A stretch of 64,000 bases of DNA from MADRE3 sp963718195 (GTDB taxonomy: Bacteria; Desulfobacterota; Desulfobulbia; Desulfobulbales; Desulfocapsaceae): assembly GCA_963718195.1 (NCBI GenBank), contig CAVQYQ010000005.1, positions 434,001 to 498,000 on the forward strand, in the 5' to 3' direction. The translations under genes were made by a program, and so were the position numbers. Of this stretch, positions 33,587-43,145 are shown piece after piece. Under the pieces are notes generated by a model. It was not told the DNA's origin and searched no databases. It was given only the letters and a program-made list of their open reading frames with translations. Position 1 is the first letter of the stretch, and each line of letters starts with the position of its first letter.

Positions 33587-35113
33587 TCATAGGCCAAAGT
33601 CACCACGACGGAACCCTATCGCCTCTGCAACGTGAGAAAGAGTTATGGCCTCACCGTCGCCCAGATCAGCAATCGTCCTTGAAAGTTTCAGTATTCGATG
33701 ATAGGCACGGGCTGATAAGCCAAGACGATCGATGCTCTTCTCAAGGAGTCGTTTTGAATCCGTGCAGATGGTGCAATAGTTCTCAATATCTTTTGTATCC
33801 ATCTGACCATTGGCTTTAACCGATGGCTTTTCCCTGAATCTCAATTGCTGTTTTCTTCTCGCACGATTTACCCGCTTCCTGATATCAAGCGATTTCTTGT
33901 TTTGGGTCTTGCCCTGCAGCTCTTCAAATTCAACCTCTCCCACCTCCAGATGCATGTCAATCCGATCAAGCAGTGGACCTGAAAGTTTATTATGGTAGCG
34001 TCGTATTTGCAAGTCATTGCAATTACATTCTTTTTTCAAGCTACCATGGTACCCGCACGGGCATGGATTCATCGCCGCTATCAGCATGAACTGGGCCGGA
34101 AAAGAGAGACTCTTCTGGGATCGTGAAATGGTCACGACTCCGTCTTCCAGCGGCTGTCTGAGAACCTCGAGAACATTTTTACGAAATTCCGGCAATTCAT
34201 CAAGGAAAAGGACACCATTATGAGCCATCGAGACCTCTCCGGGACGTGGCACTGAGCCACCACCGACGAGTCCTGCATCTGAGATGGTATGATGAGGTGA
34301 TCGAAATGGTCTGCATTTGATCAGGCTAAAACTCTCGTTTCTAAAGTCCTGAATGATACTGTATATCTTCGTTGTCTCGACTTTTTCATCAAAGCTGAGG
34401 TCTGGCAGTATGGATGGAACGCTTTTGGCGAGCATCGTTTTTCCGGTACCGGGTGGCCCCTTCAAAAGCACATTATGCATACCTGCTGCAGCGATCTCCA
34501 ATGCTCTTTTTGCAACCTCCTGGCCTTTGACATCCTCAAACCCAACCGGATAGTCAAAATGTTCTGTATGATCTTCTGTTGCCTGGTAAGCTGAAAGCTC
34601 TGTCATACCATTCAGGGTTTCAACGATTTCGTGCAGACGGGAGGCTGGAATTACTTTCAATTTCCGCGCCATTGCCGCCTCTCCGGCATTTTCAGCAGGA
34701 ACAATAATTGCTTCAAGACCAGCTTCTTCCGCACGAATTGCCATTGACAACACGCCAGGTACAGCACGGATGGTACCGTCAAGGGACAGTTCACCAACGA
34801 CCATAAATCTATCAATACTCTCCTGCGATATGAGTTCAGAGGCTATAAGCAGGCCGAGTGCGATCGGCAAATCAAAAGCCGTTCCTTCTTTCCTCAGATC
34901 GGCCGGGGCAAGGTTGACCGTTACTCTTCTTCCTGGGAAAGTATATCCACTGTTCTTAATGGCGGCCTTCACTCTATCCTTGCTCTCACGGACTGAACCA
35001 TCAGGGAGTCCTACCGTTGTAAAAACCGGTAAACCGTTGGCTATATCGACTTCAACGGTGACAGGAATTCCCTCAACACCAAGGACAGCTGCACTATAAA
35101 CTTTTGCAAGCAT
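33587..35113 (-). CDS. comM: YifB/ComM-family Mg-chelatase-like AAA+ ATPase
   Basis: 508 aa. The N-terminal Lon-substrate-like domain (TVGLPDGSVRESKDRVKAAIKNSGY) is followed by an AAA+ core: LKGPPGTGKTMLAK (Walker A), NGVLFLDELPEF (Walker B), the RSPHHTISDAGLVGGG loop and the C-terminal Mg-chelatase zinc site AAMNPCPCGYHG. ComM in gamma-proteobacteria is a branch-migration helicase used in natural transformation. The ComEA-like gene at 5184 is a possible functional partner. Confidence 0.93.
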   Translation of the reverse strand: MLAKVYSAAVLGVEGIPVTVEVDIANGLPVFTTVGLPDGSVRESKDRVKAAIKNSGYTFPGRRVTVNLAPADLRKEGTAFDLPIALGLLIASELISQESIDRFMVVGELSLDGTIRAVPGVLSMAIRAEEAGLEAIIVPAENAGEAAMARKLKVIPASRLHEIVETLNGMTELSAYQATEDHTEHFDYPVGFEDVKGQEVAKRALEIAAAGMHNVLLKGPPGTGKTMLAKSVPSILPDLSFDEKVETTKIYSIIQDFRNESFSLIKCRPFRSPHHTISDAGLVGGGSVPRPGEVSMAHNGVLFLDELPEFRKNVLEVLRQPLEDGVVTISRSQKSLSFPAQFMLIAAMNPCPCGYHGSLKKECNCNDLQIRRYHNKLSGPLLDRIDMHLEVGEVEFEELQGKTQNKKSLDIRKRVNRARRKQQLRFREKPSVKANGQMDTKDIENYCTICTDSKRLLEKSIDRLGLSARAYHRILKLSRTIADLGDGEAITLSHVAEAIGFRRGDFGL

Positions 35114-35145
35114 ACTGTTTTTTCATTATCTGTTTTACACTATTT

Positions 35146-35916
35146 CTAGTATTCATACATTTTCATGATTTCCCGGGAGTGCGGGCCATTTTTGAATTGA
35201 TGGACATAAAGAGGTGGTTCGATTCTTACCCCTTCCCCACCGTTTTTAATTCCTTCCACGAGGACAAGTTTTGCACCGAAGGTGTATTCTGGGTATGGAT
35301 AGACAAAACGTATCCTCTTCGGTTCAATATTTTTCTTTTTAAGGGCCAGTAGGAGTTCTGTCAAAGAACCGGCAGGATAGATAGTAGCGAACCTGCCGCG
35401 ATTTCTAAGGCAGTATGCTGCTGCATGGATGAATGTCTCCAAGGTTGCCTCTTCCTGATGTCGTGCTGCTCGTGATTCATCATCTCTGCTCAGCCTCCCC
35501 GAATGTTGCTGAAAGAATGGTGGATTTGAGATCACCACTGAAAACGTTTCAGCTCGAAAAAGATTTTTTACCTCAGTTGCGTCACCTTCAATCATATCAA
35601 AATTTTTATCAAAATGATTGATGGCGATATTTTTCCTGCCAATTGAAACAAGATCACCCTGTTTTTCAAGCCCGGTGACCTTGAGAACGACGTTTCCATG
35701 CCGATACAGTATAATGAGTCCGATGATCCCACAACCGCTACCAATATCAAGGATCAGCTCACCCGGCTTCATCGAAACAAAATGACTGACCAATACAGAG
35801 TCAATGGAAAATCGATAACCGTTTTCGTATTGATAACAGTCAAGACGTCCACTAAAGAGAGAATCTAAGCTCACCTCTCTGTTCTGAGCCTTGTCAGACA
35901 ACTCTTCACTCGACAA
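35146..35916 (-). CDS. trmN6: tRNA1(Val) adenine-37 N6-methyltransferase-like (TrmN6/YfiC)
   Basis: Class I SAM methyltransferase of 256 aa. ILDIGSGCGIIGLI is the SAM-binding loop and VVISNPPFF the catalytic NPPF motif of N6-adenine methyltransferases. RDDESRAARHQEEATLETFIHAA after it is characteristic of the YfiC/TrmN6 group. The N-terminal YQYENGYRFSIDSVLVSHF also fits. The exact tRNA substrate is by family analogy. Confidence 0.85.
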   Translation of the reverse strand: MSSEELSDKAQNREVSLDSLFSGRLDCYQYENGYRFSIDSVLVSHFVSMKPGELILDIGSGCGIIGLIILYRHGNVVLKVTGLEKQGDLVSIGRKNIAINHFDKNFDMIEGDATEVKNLFRAETFSVVISNPPFFQQHSGRLSRDDESRAARHQEEATLETFIHAAAYCLRNRGRFATIYPAGSLTELLLALKKKNIEPKRIRFVYPYPEYTFGAKLVLVEGIKNGGEGVRIEPPLYVHQFKNGPHSREIMKMYEY

Positions 35917-36164
35917 TTCGGATGGTTACTGTTTCTGTAAATCGGTAGAGGATATTCATATCTTTTCGTTCCTTGTTTGTTGGCAGGAAGATATTATTAT
36001 ACATCTTAGTGCAGTATAAACCGGAAAATGTACTATTTCCTTACTCTGTAGCAGAAGTCTAAAATATTTTTATCAAAAGAAAAATCATTTTATATTGATG
36101 AAATCAGCTCGCGGGGTTAAAAGACTCCGATACCGTAACGCAAATCTAAAACCAGGAATGACGC

Positions 36165-36551
36165 ATGTACGATATTTTTGTTAAAACCCATTTCTCAAGT
36201 GGACATTACCTCCGCGATTATCCAGGAAGCTGTGAACACCCGCATGGACATAACTGGAAAGTCACCGTCACCGTACGGGCACAGGAACTCGATCCCGTTG
36301 GCATGGGAATAGATTTCAAACTGCTGAAAAGTCATGTGAACGAGGTTATGGACCATATCGATCATAAAAATCTCAATGAACTGGAAGAATTTTCAACCAT
36401 CAACCCCTCTTCCGAAAATATAGCCCGTTTTATTTATGAACAGCTGCAGGAACCGCTCAATCATGAACGATACAGGTTATTTTCAGTAACCGTTTATGAA
36501 ACCGACAGCTCAGGTCTCACCTATTACGGTTCAAGACCCGATACACCTTAA
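36165..36551 (+). CDS. queD: 6-carboxytetrahydropterin synthase QueD
   Basis: 128-aa member of the PTPS family, second step of queuosine/7-deazaguanine synthesis. Zinc ligands are His in KTHFSSGHYL and the two histidines of CEHPHGHNW, which also carries the catalytic cysteine (CxxxHGH). HIDHKNLNEL and ETDSSGLTYY are usual. No other que genes are in the window. I looked for a preQ1 riboswitch upstream and did not find one. Confidence 0.92.
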   Translation: MYDIFVKTHFSSGHYLRDYPGSCEHPHGHNWKVTVTVRAQELDPVGMGIDFKLLKSHVNEVMDHIDHKNLNELEEFSTINPSSENIARFIYEQLQEPLNHERYRLFSVTVYETDSSGLTYYGSRPDTP

Positions 36552-36809
36552 GTAACGTTCACGAAAGTGATTCAGTCCAGGGCCTTCCGCTCACCAGCCA
36601 TAGTCCGGCAATGAACCGTAGCATGCCCGTTGTAAAAGAGAGTAATCTCTACAAACGTTCTGGTGCTGATTACATCACTTCCCAAGCAAACAGTTAAAGC
36701 CACGTTATTGCCAGGTATAAACAGTAAATACAGCCAGATTGCCTTTCTTTTTCATATTCTTTGATATAGTATTGTTTATACATGGTAATTTTACTGAAAG
36801 GAAGATTAT

Positions 36810-38088
36810 ATGGTTATTCCGGAAAACACAAAAATAGCAGTAATCGGGCTCGGTTATGTGGGACTACCTCTGGCCGTGGAGTTCGGTAAGAATAGTTGCA
36901 ACACTTGGATTTGACCTCAAGAAAAGCAGAATTGAAGAACTCCGCTCAGGTCTTGACTCAACCAGAGAGGTAGAAGAGGATGAACTCAAAGAATCAGTTT
37001 TACTCTCTTTTTCTGACGATGCAGAGAGCTTAAGAGACTGTAACCATTATATTATTGCAGTACCGACGCCCATCGATCAATCCAAACGACCGGACCTGTC
37101 TCCACTCAAGTCAGCTTCCGAACTTGTCGGAAGATTTATCAGCGACGGTGATATCGTCGTCTATGAGTCAACTGTTTATCCGGGTGCTACCGAAGAAGTA
37201 TGTGTGCCAATTCTGGAGACCATTTCCGGTCTTGTTTTCAATAAGGATTTTTTTTGTGGCTATAGTCCAGAGCGGATAAACCCGGGCGACAAGGAGCACC
37301 GGTTGACAGATATCGTCAAGGTGACCTCAGGTTCTACACCTGATATCGCTAAAAAAGTCGATGATCTCTATAAAACAATCATTACCGCAGGAACGTTTCC
37401 GGCCAGCTCAATAAAAGTTGCAGAAGCTGCAAAAGTCATAGAAAACACACAAAGAGATGTTAACATAGCCCTGGTTAATGAACTCTCTCTTATCTTCAAC
37501 AAACTCGGCATCAACACCTCGGAGGTATTGCAGGCCGCAGGAACCAAGTGGAATTTTCTGCCTTTCTCTCCCGGACTTGTCGGGGGGCACTGCATTGGGG
37601 TAGATCCCTACTATCTCACCCACAAGGCACAGGAAGTTGGTTATCATCCCAATATGATCCTTGCGGGAAGACGCCTCAATGACAATATGGGTAAATATAT
37701 TGCTTCCAGGGTTATCAAGTTGATGCTGCAAAAACATATCGAGGTGTCTCGAGCAAAAATCCTGGTGATGGGATTAACGTTCAAGGAAAACTGTCCTGAT
37801 TTGAGGAACACCAAAGTGGTCGATATTATCTCTGAATTTTTTGACTACGGCATTGAGGTTGAAATATATGATCCCTGGGCAAACAGTGTTGAGGCTGAGC
37901 AGGAATATGGTCTCAAGCTCAAAACCACACTTGACGAGTCTTCCTACGATGCGGTGGTTCTTGCCGTATCCCATAACCAGTTCAGAGAAATGAAAATCGC
38001 TGATTTCAGAAAGCTTGTCAAGGAACCGTCGGTGATTTTTGATGTCAAGAATATGCTCCCGGCCAATGAGGTGGACGGTACGCTCTAG
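36810..38088 (+). pseudogene. UDP-sugar 6-dehydrogenase (TviB/WbpO type) with an early frameshift
   Basis: Translation from the ATG at 36810 gives NTKIAVIGLGYVGLPLAVEFGK, the Rossmann start of UDP-GlcNAc/GalNAc 6-dehydrogenases, and then runs into a TGA at 36912. The following frame resumes with IVATLGFDLKKSRIEELRSG and continues 400 residues: YESTVYPGATEEVC, AKVIENTQRDVNIAL, FLPFSPGLVGGHCIGVDPYYL (catalytic Cys) and KILVMGLTFKENCPDLRNTK. Dropping one base at about 36891 joins them into a normal ~425-aa enzyme. So it is one gene with a single-base insertion, real or a sequencing error. It would supply uronic sugars to surface polysaccharide. Confidence 0.85.
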
Positions 38089-38117
38089 ACAAACTGCCAA
38101 TTTATGATCTACTACCC

Positions 38118-38999
38118 ATGGTCCAGTGCTCGCAAAACTGTCCTTCTGCCTTACCACTGCATCGATGTAATGTTGCGGTTAAGATAACAGAGCGTCAACC
38201 TGCTGGCTCCGCTCTGCAGCCAGCCTGCGGTTTATCTCAAACTGAAATAAAGAGGGCCATGACCTGCGGCGCGGTCTGGCTAAAACGAGCAGGCACCAAA
38301 ACAAGAAGGATTCGAAAAGCATCATTTACCCTCACCCCTGGTGATCAAATCTCTCTCTATTATGACCGTGCACTGCTCAGGCGATCAGTCGAGCAGCCGG
38401 TCAACCTTTTCAACCACACCGATTACAGCATCTGGTACAAACCGCCCGGTATGGTAACCCAGGGAACAGAATATGGCGACCATCTTTCTCTATTGCGCAT
38501 CGCAGAGCAGACATTAAAACTATATAACAAAATCTTCCTCATTCATCGGCTTGATCGAGAAGCATGGGGAATAGTCGTGCTGGCCCACAACAAATTGAGC
38601 AGTGCAGCTTTGTCTAAACAGTTTCGTGAAAGATCGGTAGAAAAGCGCTACTGGGCGCAGGTAGAAGGACAAATGACTCCTGAGGGCAGAACCTTTGAGA
38701 TAAATCAACAGCTGGATGACAAGGATTCCATCACCCTGGTGACGGTGGGAAAATATCACCTGGAAAACAGTTCGACCGATCTCTATATTGTCCTGAAGAC
38801 AGGGCGGTATCACCAGATTAGACGTCATCTCGCGGCAATTAATCACCCGCTGGTCGGGGACGAAAGATATGGCGAGAAGCGCAAAAAATATCCGAAAAAG
38901 ATGCAGCTCTGTGCCTATCAACTTGGTTTCAAGGAGCCCGGTGGTAACAAAAAAGTCAGTTTTGTGCTGCCTTCTGAATATCTCCCCTTTTCCACCTGA
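38118..38999 (+). CDS. RluA-family RNA pseudouridine synthase
   Basis: The product is 293 aa. The catalytic aspartate lies in FLIHRLDREAWGIVVLA, where most RluA members have HRLDxxTSG. A small S4-like N-terminal part (TEIKRAMTCGAVWLKRAG, LTPGDQISLYY) precedes KPPGMVTQG. GRYHQIRRHLAAINHPLVGDERYG is the conserved C-terminal box. The exact target (rRNA or tRNA) is not readable. The true start may be slightly downstream. Convergent with smr. Confidence 0.85.
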   Translation: MVQCSQNCPSALPLHRCNVAVKITERQPAGSALQPACGLSQTEIKRAMTCGAVWLKRAGTKTRRIRKASFTLTPGDQISLYYDRALLRRSVEQPVNLFNHTDYSIWYKPPGMVTQGTEYGDHLSLLRIAEQTLKLYNKIFLIHRLDREAWGIVVLAHNKLSSAALSKQFRERSVEKRYWAQVEGQMTPEGRTFEINQQLDDKDSITLVTVGKYHLENSSTDLYIVLKTGRYHQIRRHLAAINHPLVGDERYGEKRKKYPKKMQLCAYQLGFKEPGGNKKVSFVLPSEYLPFST

Positions 39000-39002
39000 G
39001 CT

Positions 39003-39296
39003 TTATTTTGACCCTTCCTGCCTGAGGCTTACCAAAGTCGCACCCCATGATCCCTGCTGCTCTGGGGCGAGTCGAAATGACAGTACGTCAGGATTTCTGG
39101 CAAGCAGTGAATGAACGGTACGTCTCAGCACACCTTTCCCTTTCCCGTGAATAATTCTCACCTCGGTTATATTTTTTTTTGCACATTCTTCAAGGTAATC
39201 AGGTATCAGGTATTTAAGATCCTTTGGTGAGAAATGATGTAAATCGAGGACACCGTTGATCTCGATACGTATGGAGTCAGTCTGTTCTTCTGTCAT
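39003..39296 (-). CDS. Small MutS-related (Smr) domain protein
   Basis: A stand-alone Smr domain of 97 aa: VLDLHHFSPKDLKYLIPDYL (the LDLH motif) and VRIIHGKGKGVLRRTV (HGKGxG). Smr domains nick DNA or RNA, often in ribosome rescue or recombination control. Its start overlaps the lpxB stop by 4 bp, giving a Gfo/Idh-lpxB-smr operon. Confidence 0.88.
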   Translation of the reverse strand: MTEEQTDSIRIEINGVLDLHHFSPKDLKYLIPDYLEECAKKNITEVRIIHGKGKGVLRRTVHSLLARNPDVLSFRLAPEQQGSWGATLVSLRQEGSK

Positions 39297-40450
39297 TTTT
39301 GATTACTGTCAAGCACACTCAAGGCGAGCTGAGCAGCACGGTCTGACGCGCCTCTACTGCCAAGTTTTTCCCTCACCTCTTGAAATCCGCTTTCAATCCT
39401 TGCTATTTCTTTCTTATCATACATCAAAGAAAACAGTTCTTCACTGATCCGTGCTGGATTAGCTTCATTCTGGAGAAGCTCAGGCACGATTGTTTTATTG
39501 GCGATGAGATTGACCAGTGAGAAAAATTTGACTTTTACGAGTAATTTGCCAAGCCAGTATGATCGTGGTGAAAGTTTATAGGCAACGACCATCGGTGTGT
39601 TGAGCAACAGCAGTTCTAGGGTGACGGTACCTGACGCGGCAATAACAATATCACAGGCGGCCATCATATTATATCGTTCTTCAGAGACGATCCTCAGGTT
39701 TATACGCTGCTGATAATCTCTGATACCGTTATCGAGGAGATCTTCATGATTGAGCGTTGATGCACAAGCAACGAGGAAAAGGAGTTTTTCTTTACATTTT
39801 TCCTGCAGTTTGCAGGCAGCATCCAGGAAAACAGGGAGTAACCTGACCACCTCTTTTACCCTGCTTCCGGGAAGAATACCGATCAGCCTGTCTGCCGCTG
39901 GGAGGTTCTGTGCAGCAAAATAGTTATTCCTTGTCCGGGATACTTTAACGGAGTCAAGCAGTGGATGGCCAACATACTCGGCGTCGACACCTCTTGACCG
40001 ATAGTATGATTCTTCAAACGGAAGAATAACGCCTATCTTGTCGACGAGTTTGCCTATGGTTTTAACTCTTCCAGAGCGCCAGGCCCAGACCTGGGGACTG
40101 ATATAGTAAAATACAGGAATACCAAGATTTTTAGCTTTTCGTGCAAGAAGCAAATTAAAGTCCGGAAAATCAATGAGGATAAGCAGCGAAGGTTTCGACT
40201 CGGTAAGCCTCTTTCGCAGTATCCGCTGAGCGGCGATAATATCCTTGAAATGAGATGCAACTTCGAAGAACCCGACAACGGATATTTTTGAGGCCTCAAA
40301 AAGAATTTCAGTTCCCGTTCCGGCAAGCTCCGCCCCTCCCATTCCGCAATAATGGATATCAGGCCTCATTCGCTGGAGCGCTTTTACCAGGTGAGCTCCA
40401 TGCAGATCGCCGGATGCTTCCCCGGCAACCACCATTATTTCCTCACTCAT
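39293..40450 (-). CDS. lpxB: Lipid-A-disaccharide synthase LpxB
   Basis: GT19 glycosyltransferase joining UDP-diacylglucosamine and lipid X to make the lipid A disaccharide at the inner membrane. Length 385 aa is standard. VVAGEASGDLHGAHLV, YYISPQVWAWRSGRV, YVGHPLLDSV and ILPGSRVKEV are diagnostic. It overlaps the Gfo/Idh gene upstream by 4 bp. Confirms a Gram-negative outer membrane with lipopolysaccharide. Confidence 0.96.
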   Translation of the reverse strand: MSEEIMVVAGEASGDLHGAHLVKALQRMRPDIHYCGMGGAELAGTGTEILFEASKISVVGFFEVASHFKDIIAAQRILRKRLTESKPSLLILIDFPDFNLLLARKAKNLGIPVFYYISPQVWAWRSGRVKTIGKLVDKIGVILPFEESYYRSRGVDAEYVGHPLLDSVKVSRTRNNYFAAQNLPAADRLIGILPGSRVKEVVRLLPVFLDAACKLQEKCKEKLLFLVACASTLNHEDLLDNGIRDYQQRINLRIVSEERYNMMAACDIVIAASGTVTLELLLLNTPMVVAYKLSPRSYWLGKLLVKVKFFSLVNLIANKTIVPELLQNEANPARISEELFSLMYDKKEIARIESGFQEVREKLGSRGASDRAAQLALSVLDSNQK

Positions 40451-41433
40451 TTTCCTGCGGCAGATTTTATCTGCTGGTAAAGTTCAAGGTTCTGATGTTC
40501 GTTTATCTGCTCGATAACCATAAGAACAACCTCGAGCGCATTTCTACCTTCCACGCCAGAAACATCGGGTTTGGTACGGGCCCGTACATGGTGGACAAAA
40601 TGAACAATCTCATCAAAAAGTGCATCCTGGCCGGCAAAAGATTCAACGACAATGTTCTGCTTGGGCATACCACTTTTTTGCAGTTCGTCGCGAAGCTGGA
40701 TGGTCATGATTTTTTTATTGCCGAAATCGACATTGATATAGGATCCAGGTTGAAAAATTCTCATTTTCCTTACATTTGTCAGGGATATCCTTGATACTGT
40801 AATATTAGCTGTAGCACCATTTTGGAAAATCAGGCGGGCGTTAGCAATATCTGTGGTGTCCGTTACAACCGGCGCCCCGACAGTGTGTATGGTTTTGAGT
40901 GGTGAATCGATAATTGTCAGAATGATATCAATATCATGAATCATCAAGTCGAGAACAACATCAACGTCGACACCCCTACGTTTAAAGGTGGAGATTCGAT
41001 TGCTTTCAATAAAAACTGGAGTCGTCAGGAACGGTTTCATGGCAACAACAGCCGGGTTGAAACGTTCAAGGTGTCCGACCTGGAAGACCAGATTCCGACC
41101 TGCTGCGACAGATATTAACTGATCAGCTTCCGCCAGGGTCACCGTCATGGGTTTTTCAAGCAGAACATCAACATTCTTTTCAAAGCAGCGCATGGCAATT
41201 TCATGATGCAGAGAAGTCGGAACTGCCACCGAAACAGCATCTACCTTTTCGAGTAGAGTCCGGTAGTCATAAAAGGCTGGACAATCACACTCCAGGGCAA
41301 CCAGATCAGCCTGGGTGTGATCTATATCTGCAACACCGACGAGCTCGACACCATCAATTGAAGCATACTTCTGGGCATGAAAACGACCAAGGTAACCGAC
41401 ACCGATTACACCGGTTTTAATGATTTTAGTCAT
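40447..41433 (-). CDS. Gfo/Idh/MocA-family NAD-dependent oxidoreductase, lpxB-linked
   Basis: About 328 aa. The Rossmann motif is TGVIGVGYLGRFHAQKYA, followed by the EKP catalytic lysine (VLLEKPMTVTLAEAD) and GHLERFNPA. Overlap with lpxB suggests a role in lipid A precursor chemistry. GnnA, a UDP-GlcNAc 3-dehydrogenase of this superfamily, prepares diamino-sugars for lipid A elsewhere; that role here is inference and no GnnB-type aminotransferase is adjacent. The ATG at 41433 is preferred over 41442, which lies too close to the AGGAAG site. Confidence 0.85.
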   Translation of the reverse strand: MTKIIKTGVIGVGYLGRFHAQKYASIDGVELVGVADIDHTQADLVALECDCPAFYDYRTLLEKVDAVSVAVPTSLHHEIAMRCFEKNVDVLLEKPMTVTLAEADQLISVAAGRNLVFQVGHLERFNPAVVAMKPFLTTPVFIESNRISTFKRRGVDVDVVLDLMIHDIDIILTIIDSPLKTIHTVGAPVVTDTTDIANARLIFQNGATANITVSRISLTNVRKMRIFQPGSYINVDFGNKKIMTIQLRDELQKSGMPKQNIVVESFAGQDALFDEIVHFVHHVRARTKPDVSGVEGRNALEVVLMVIEQINEHQNLELYQQIKSAAGK

Positions 41434-41653
41434 GGGTATCATCTCTTCCTGTTTCTATGGCTGCGAGTCAGGATAGAAACAGGTGATGGGAGAGCCACTT
41501 GCTAAACGCCCTTTTCGCTCAACCTCTACGTTATGCTTAAATTTTTATCCTCGGAATATCAATTATATGCCTACGGTAAAAATTTTTCACATGCCTTGAC
41601 GTTGAACGAAAATCATCATTTTGCAAAAGGCTCGGGAATAAAAACTATTGCAC

Positions 41654-42361
41654 CTAGATGCCGAGATACGCCTTCTGTATCTCTGTATTAGCCATGAGAC
41701 TTTCCGCAGAGCCAGAGAGCGTAATCTTTCCGTTTTCAAGGACATAGCCTCGATCGGCAATCTGCAGTGCCTGGTTGGCATTCTGTTCGACCAGAAAGAT
41801 GGTCGTATTGCTCTCCTGATTGATCTTTTTGATGATCTCAAATATCTGCTTGATTATCAGAGGTGCAAGTCCCATCGATGGTTCATCGAGCAAGAGCAGT
41901 TGAGGCCGTGCCATCAAAGCTCGAGACATGGCCAGCATCTGCTGTTCTCCACCACTCAATGTTCCCCCATCCTGATTCCTTCTCTCGGCAAGAATAGGGA
42001 ACAGCTCAAACACATAATCGAGATCTTTTTTTATGGAATCTCTATCGTTGCGCAAAAACGCCCCCATATCGAGATTCTCCCGCACGGTTAACTGAGGAAA
42101 GATGTGCCTGCCCTCGGGAACCTGACAGACTCCCATTTTGACAATGGCATCACTCTCAAGATCCTGAATTTCCTGGTTGTCATAATAAATTTTTCCTGCC
42201 CGACAGCGCACAACTCCGGAAATAGTCATCAGGGTGGTACTTTTGCCTGCGCCATTGGCTCCAATCAGGGTGATTATTTCGCCCGGATTAATTTCCAGGC
42301 TAATTCCTTTGACGGCGAGAATACTCCCATAACCTGATTGAACATTTTCTAGTTTTAACAT
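41654..42361 (-). CDS. livF: Branched-chain amino acid ABC transporter ATP-binding protein LivF
   Basis: ABC ATPase of 235 aa with LIGANGAGKSTTL (Walker A), LSGGEQQMLAMSRALM (signature) and LLLDEPSMGLAP (Walker B). The GxPSMGLAP form, short length and last place in the liv operon identify it as LivF. It works with LivG at the cytoplasmic face. Confidence 0.94.
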   Translation of the reverse strand: MLKLENVQSGYGSILAVKGISLEINPGEIITLIGANGAGKSTTLMTISGVVRCRAGKIYYDNQEIQDLESDAIVKMGVCQVPEGRHIFPQLTVRENLDMGAFLRNDRDSIKKDLDYVFELFPILAERRNQDGGTLSGGEQQMLAMSRALMARPQLLLLDEPSMGLAPLIIKQIFEIIKKINQESNTTIFLVEQNANQALQIADRGYVLENGKITLSGSAESLMANTEIQKAYLGI

Positions 42362-42364
42362 TGC

Positions 42365-43144
42365 TCATTCACCCAGATAGGCTTTAATGACATCGGGATT
42401 ATTTCGAATTTCATCAGGACTTCCCTGAGCAATTTTTTTTCCGTAATCCATCACGAATATCCTGTCCGACAAAGACATGACCAGTTTCATGTCATGTTCA
42501 ATCAGGAGAATTGCCTGACCTTCTGAGGCAATCTCCTGGATAATCGTTACCAGTTCAATTGTTTCCTGTGGGTTCATCCCTGCTGCCGGCTCGTCAAGCA
42601 GCAGCAAAACGGGTTCGGTGGCCAGTGCTCTGGCAATCTCGAGTCGTCTCTGGCCGCCGTACGGGAGGTTTTTGGCAAATTCATTGACATATTGCGCCAG
42701 GCCAACTTTTTCCAGAATTTCATGACTCTTTTCTATGATTTCCCTTTCTTCCTTGAGCGTCGCTTTGGTTCTGAGCAGCGCTCCAAGAATAAAGGCATTG
42801 GTCCGGCAATGCCGACCAATCATCACATTTTCAAGAACGGTCATTTGCGAAAACAGCCTGATGTTCTGAAAGGTCCTGGCGAGTCCCTGTTCGGTAACCT
42901 TGTTCGGTTTCAGACCGACTAGGCTGATTGTTTTTCCGGTATGGGGCTGGTGAAGAATGACTTCACCCTTTGTTGGACGATAAATACCGGTTACGCAGTT
43001 GAAAAACGTTGTTTTCCCAGCACCGTTCGGACCAATCAAGGCTGCAATTTCCCCAGAATGAACGTCTAAGTCCAGTTGATTCAAGGCCCTGATCCCGCCA
43101 AAGTCCATGGTAAGGTCAGTCACGTTAAGAATTGGCTGACTCAT
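42365..43144 (-). CDS. livG: Branched-chain amino acid ABC transporter ATP-binding protein LivG
   Basis: ABC ATPase of about 259 aa: LIGPNGAGKTTFFNCVTGIY (Walker A), LPYGGQRRLEIARALA (signature region) and LLLDEPAAGMNPQET (Walker B). The reading frame extends into livM, but MSQPILNVTDLTMDFGG at 43144 starts just after the livM stop and is family-like, so I use it. The gap to livF is 3 bp. Confidence 0.94.
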   Translation of the reverse strand: MSQPILNVTDLTMDFGGIRALNQLDLDVHSGEIAALIGPNGAGKTTFFNCVTGIYRPTKGEVILHQPHTGKTISLVGLKPNKVTEQGLARTFQNIRLFSQMTVLENVMIGRHCRTNAFILGALLRTKATLKEEREIIEKSHEILEKVGLAQYVNEFAKNLPYGGQRRLEIARALATEPVLLLLDEPAAGMNPQETIELVTIIQEIASEGQAILLIEHDMKLVMSLSDRIFVMDYGKKIAQGSPDEIRNNPDVIKAYLGE

Positions 43145-43145
43145 C

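Noticed and set aside
36000..36164. preQ1 riboswitch upstream of queD
   Set aside because: I looked for the A-rich tail and GGTTC-type stem and did not find a convincing match.
36552..36809. Small RNA or gene between queD and the sugar dehydrogenase
   Set aside because: A 258-bp gap with no convincing hairpin, promoter or coding signal.
41648..42091. 147-codon plus-strand frame opposite livF
   Set aside because: Shadow of livF; the minus-strand protein has all ABC ATPase motifs.
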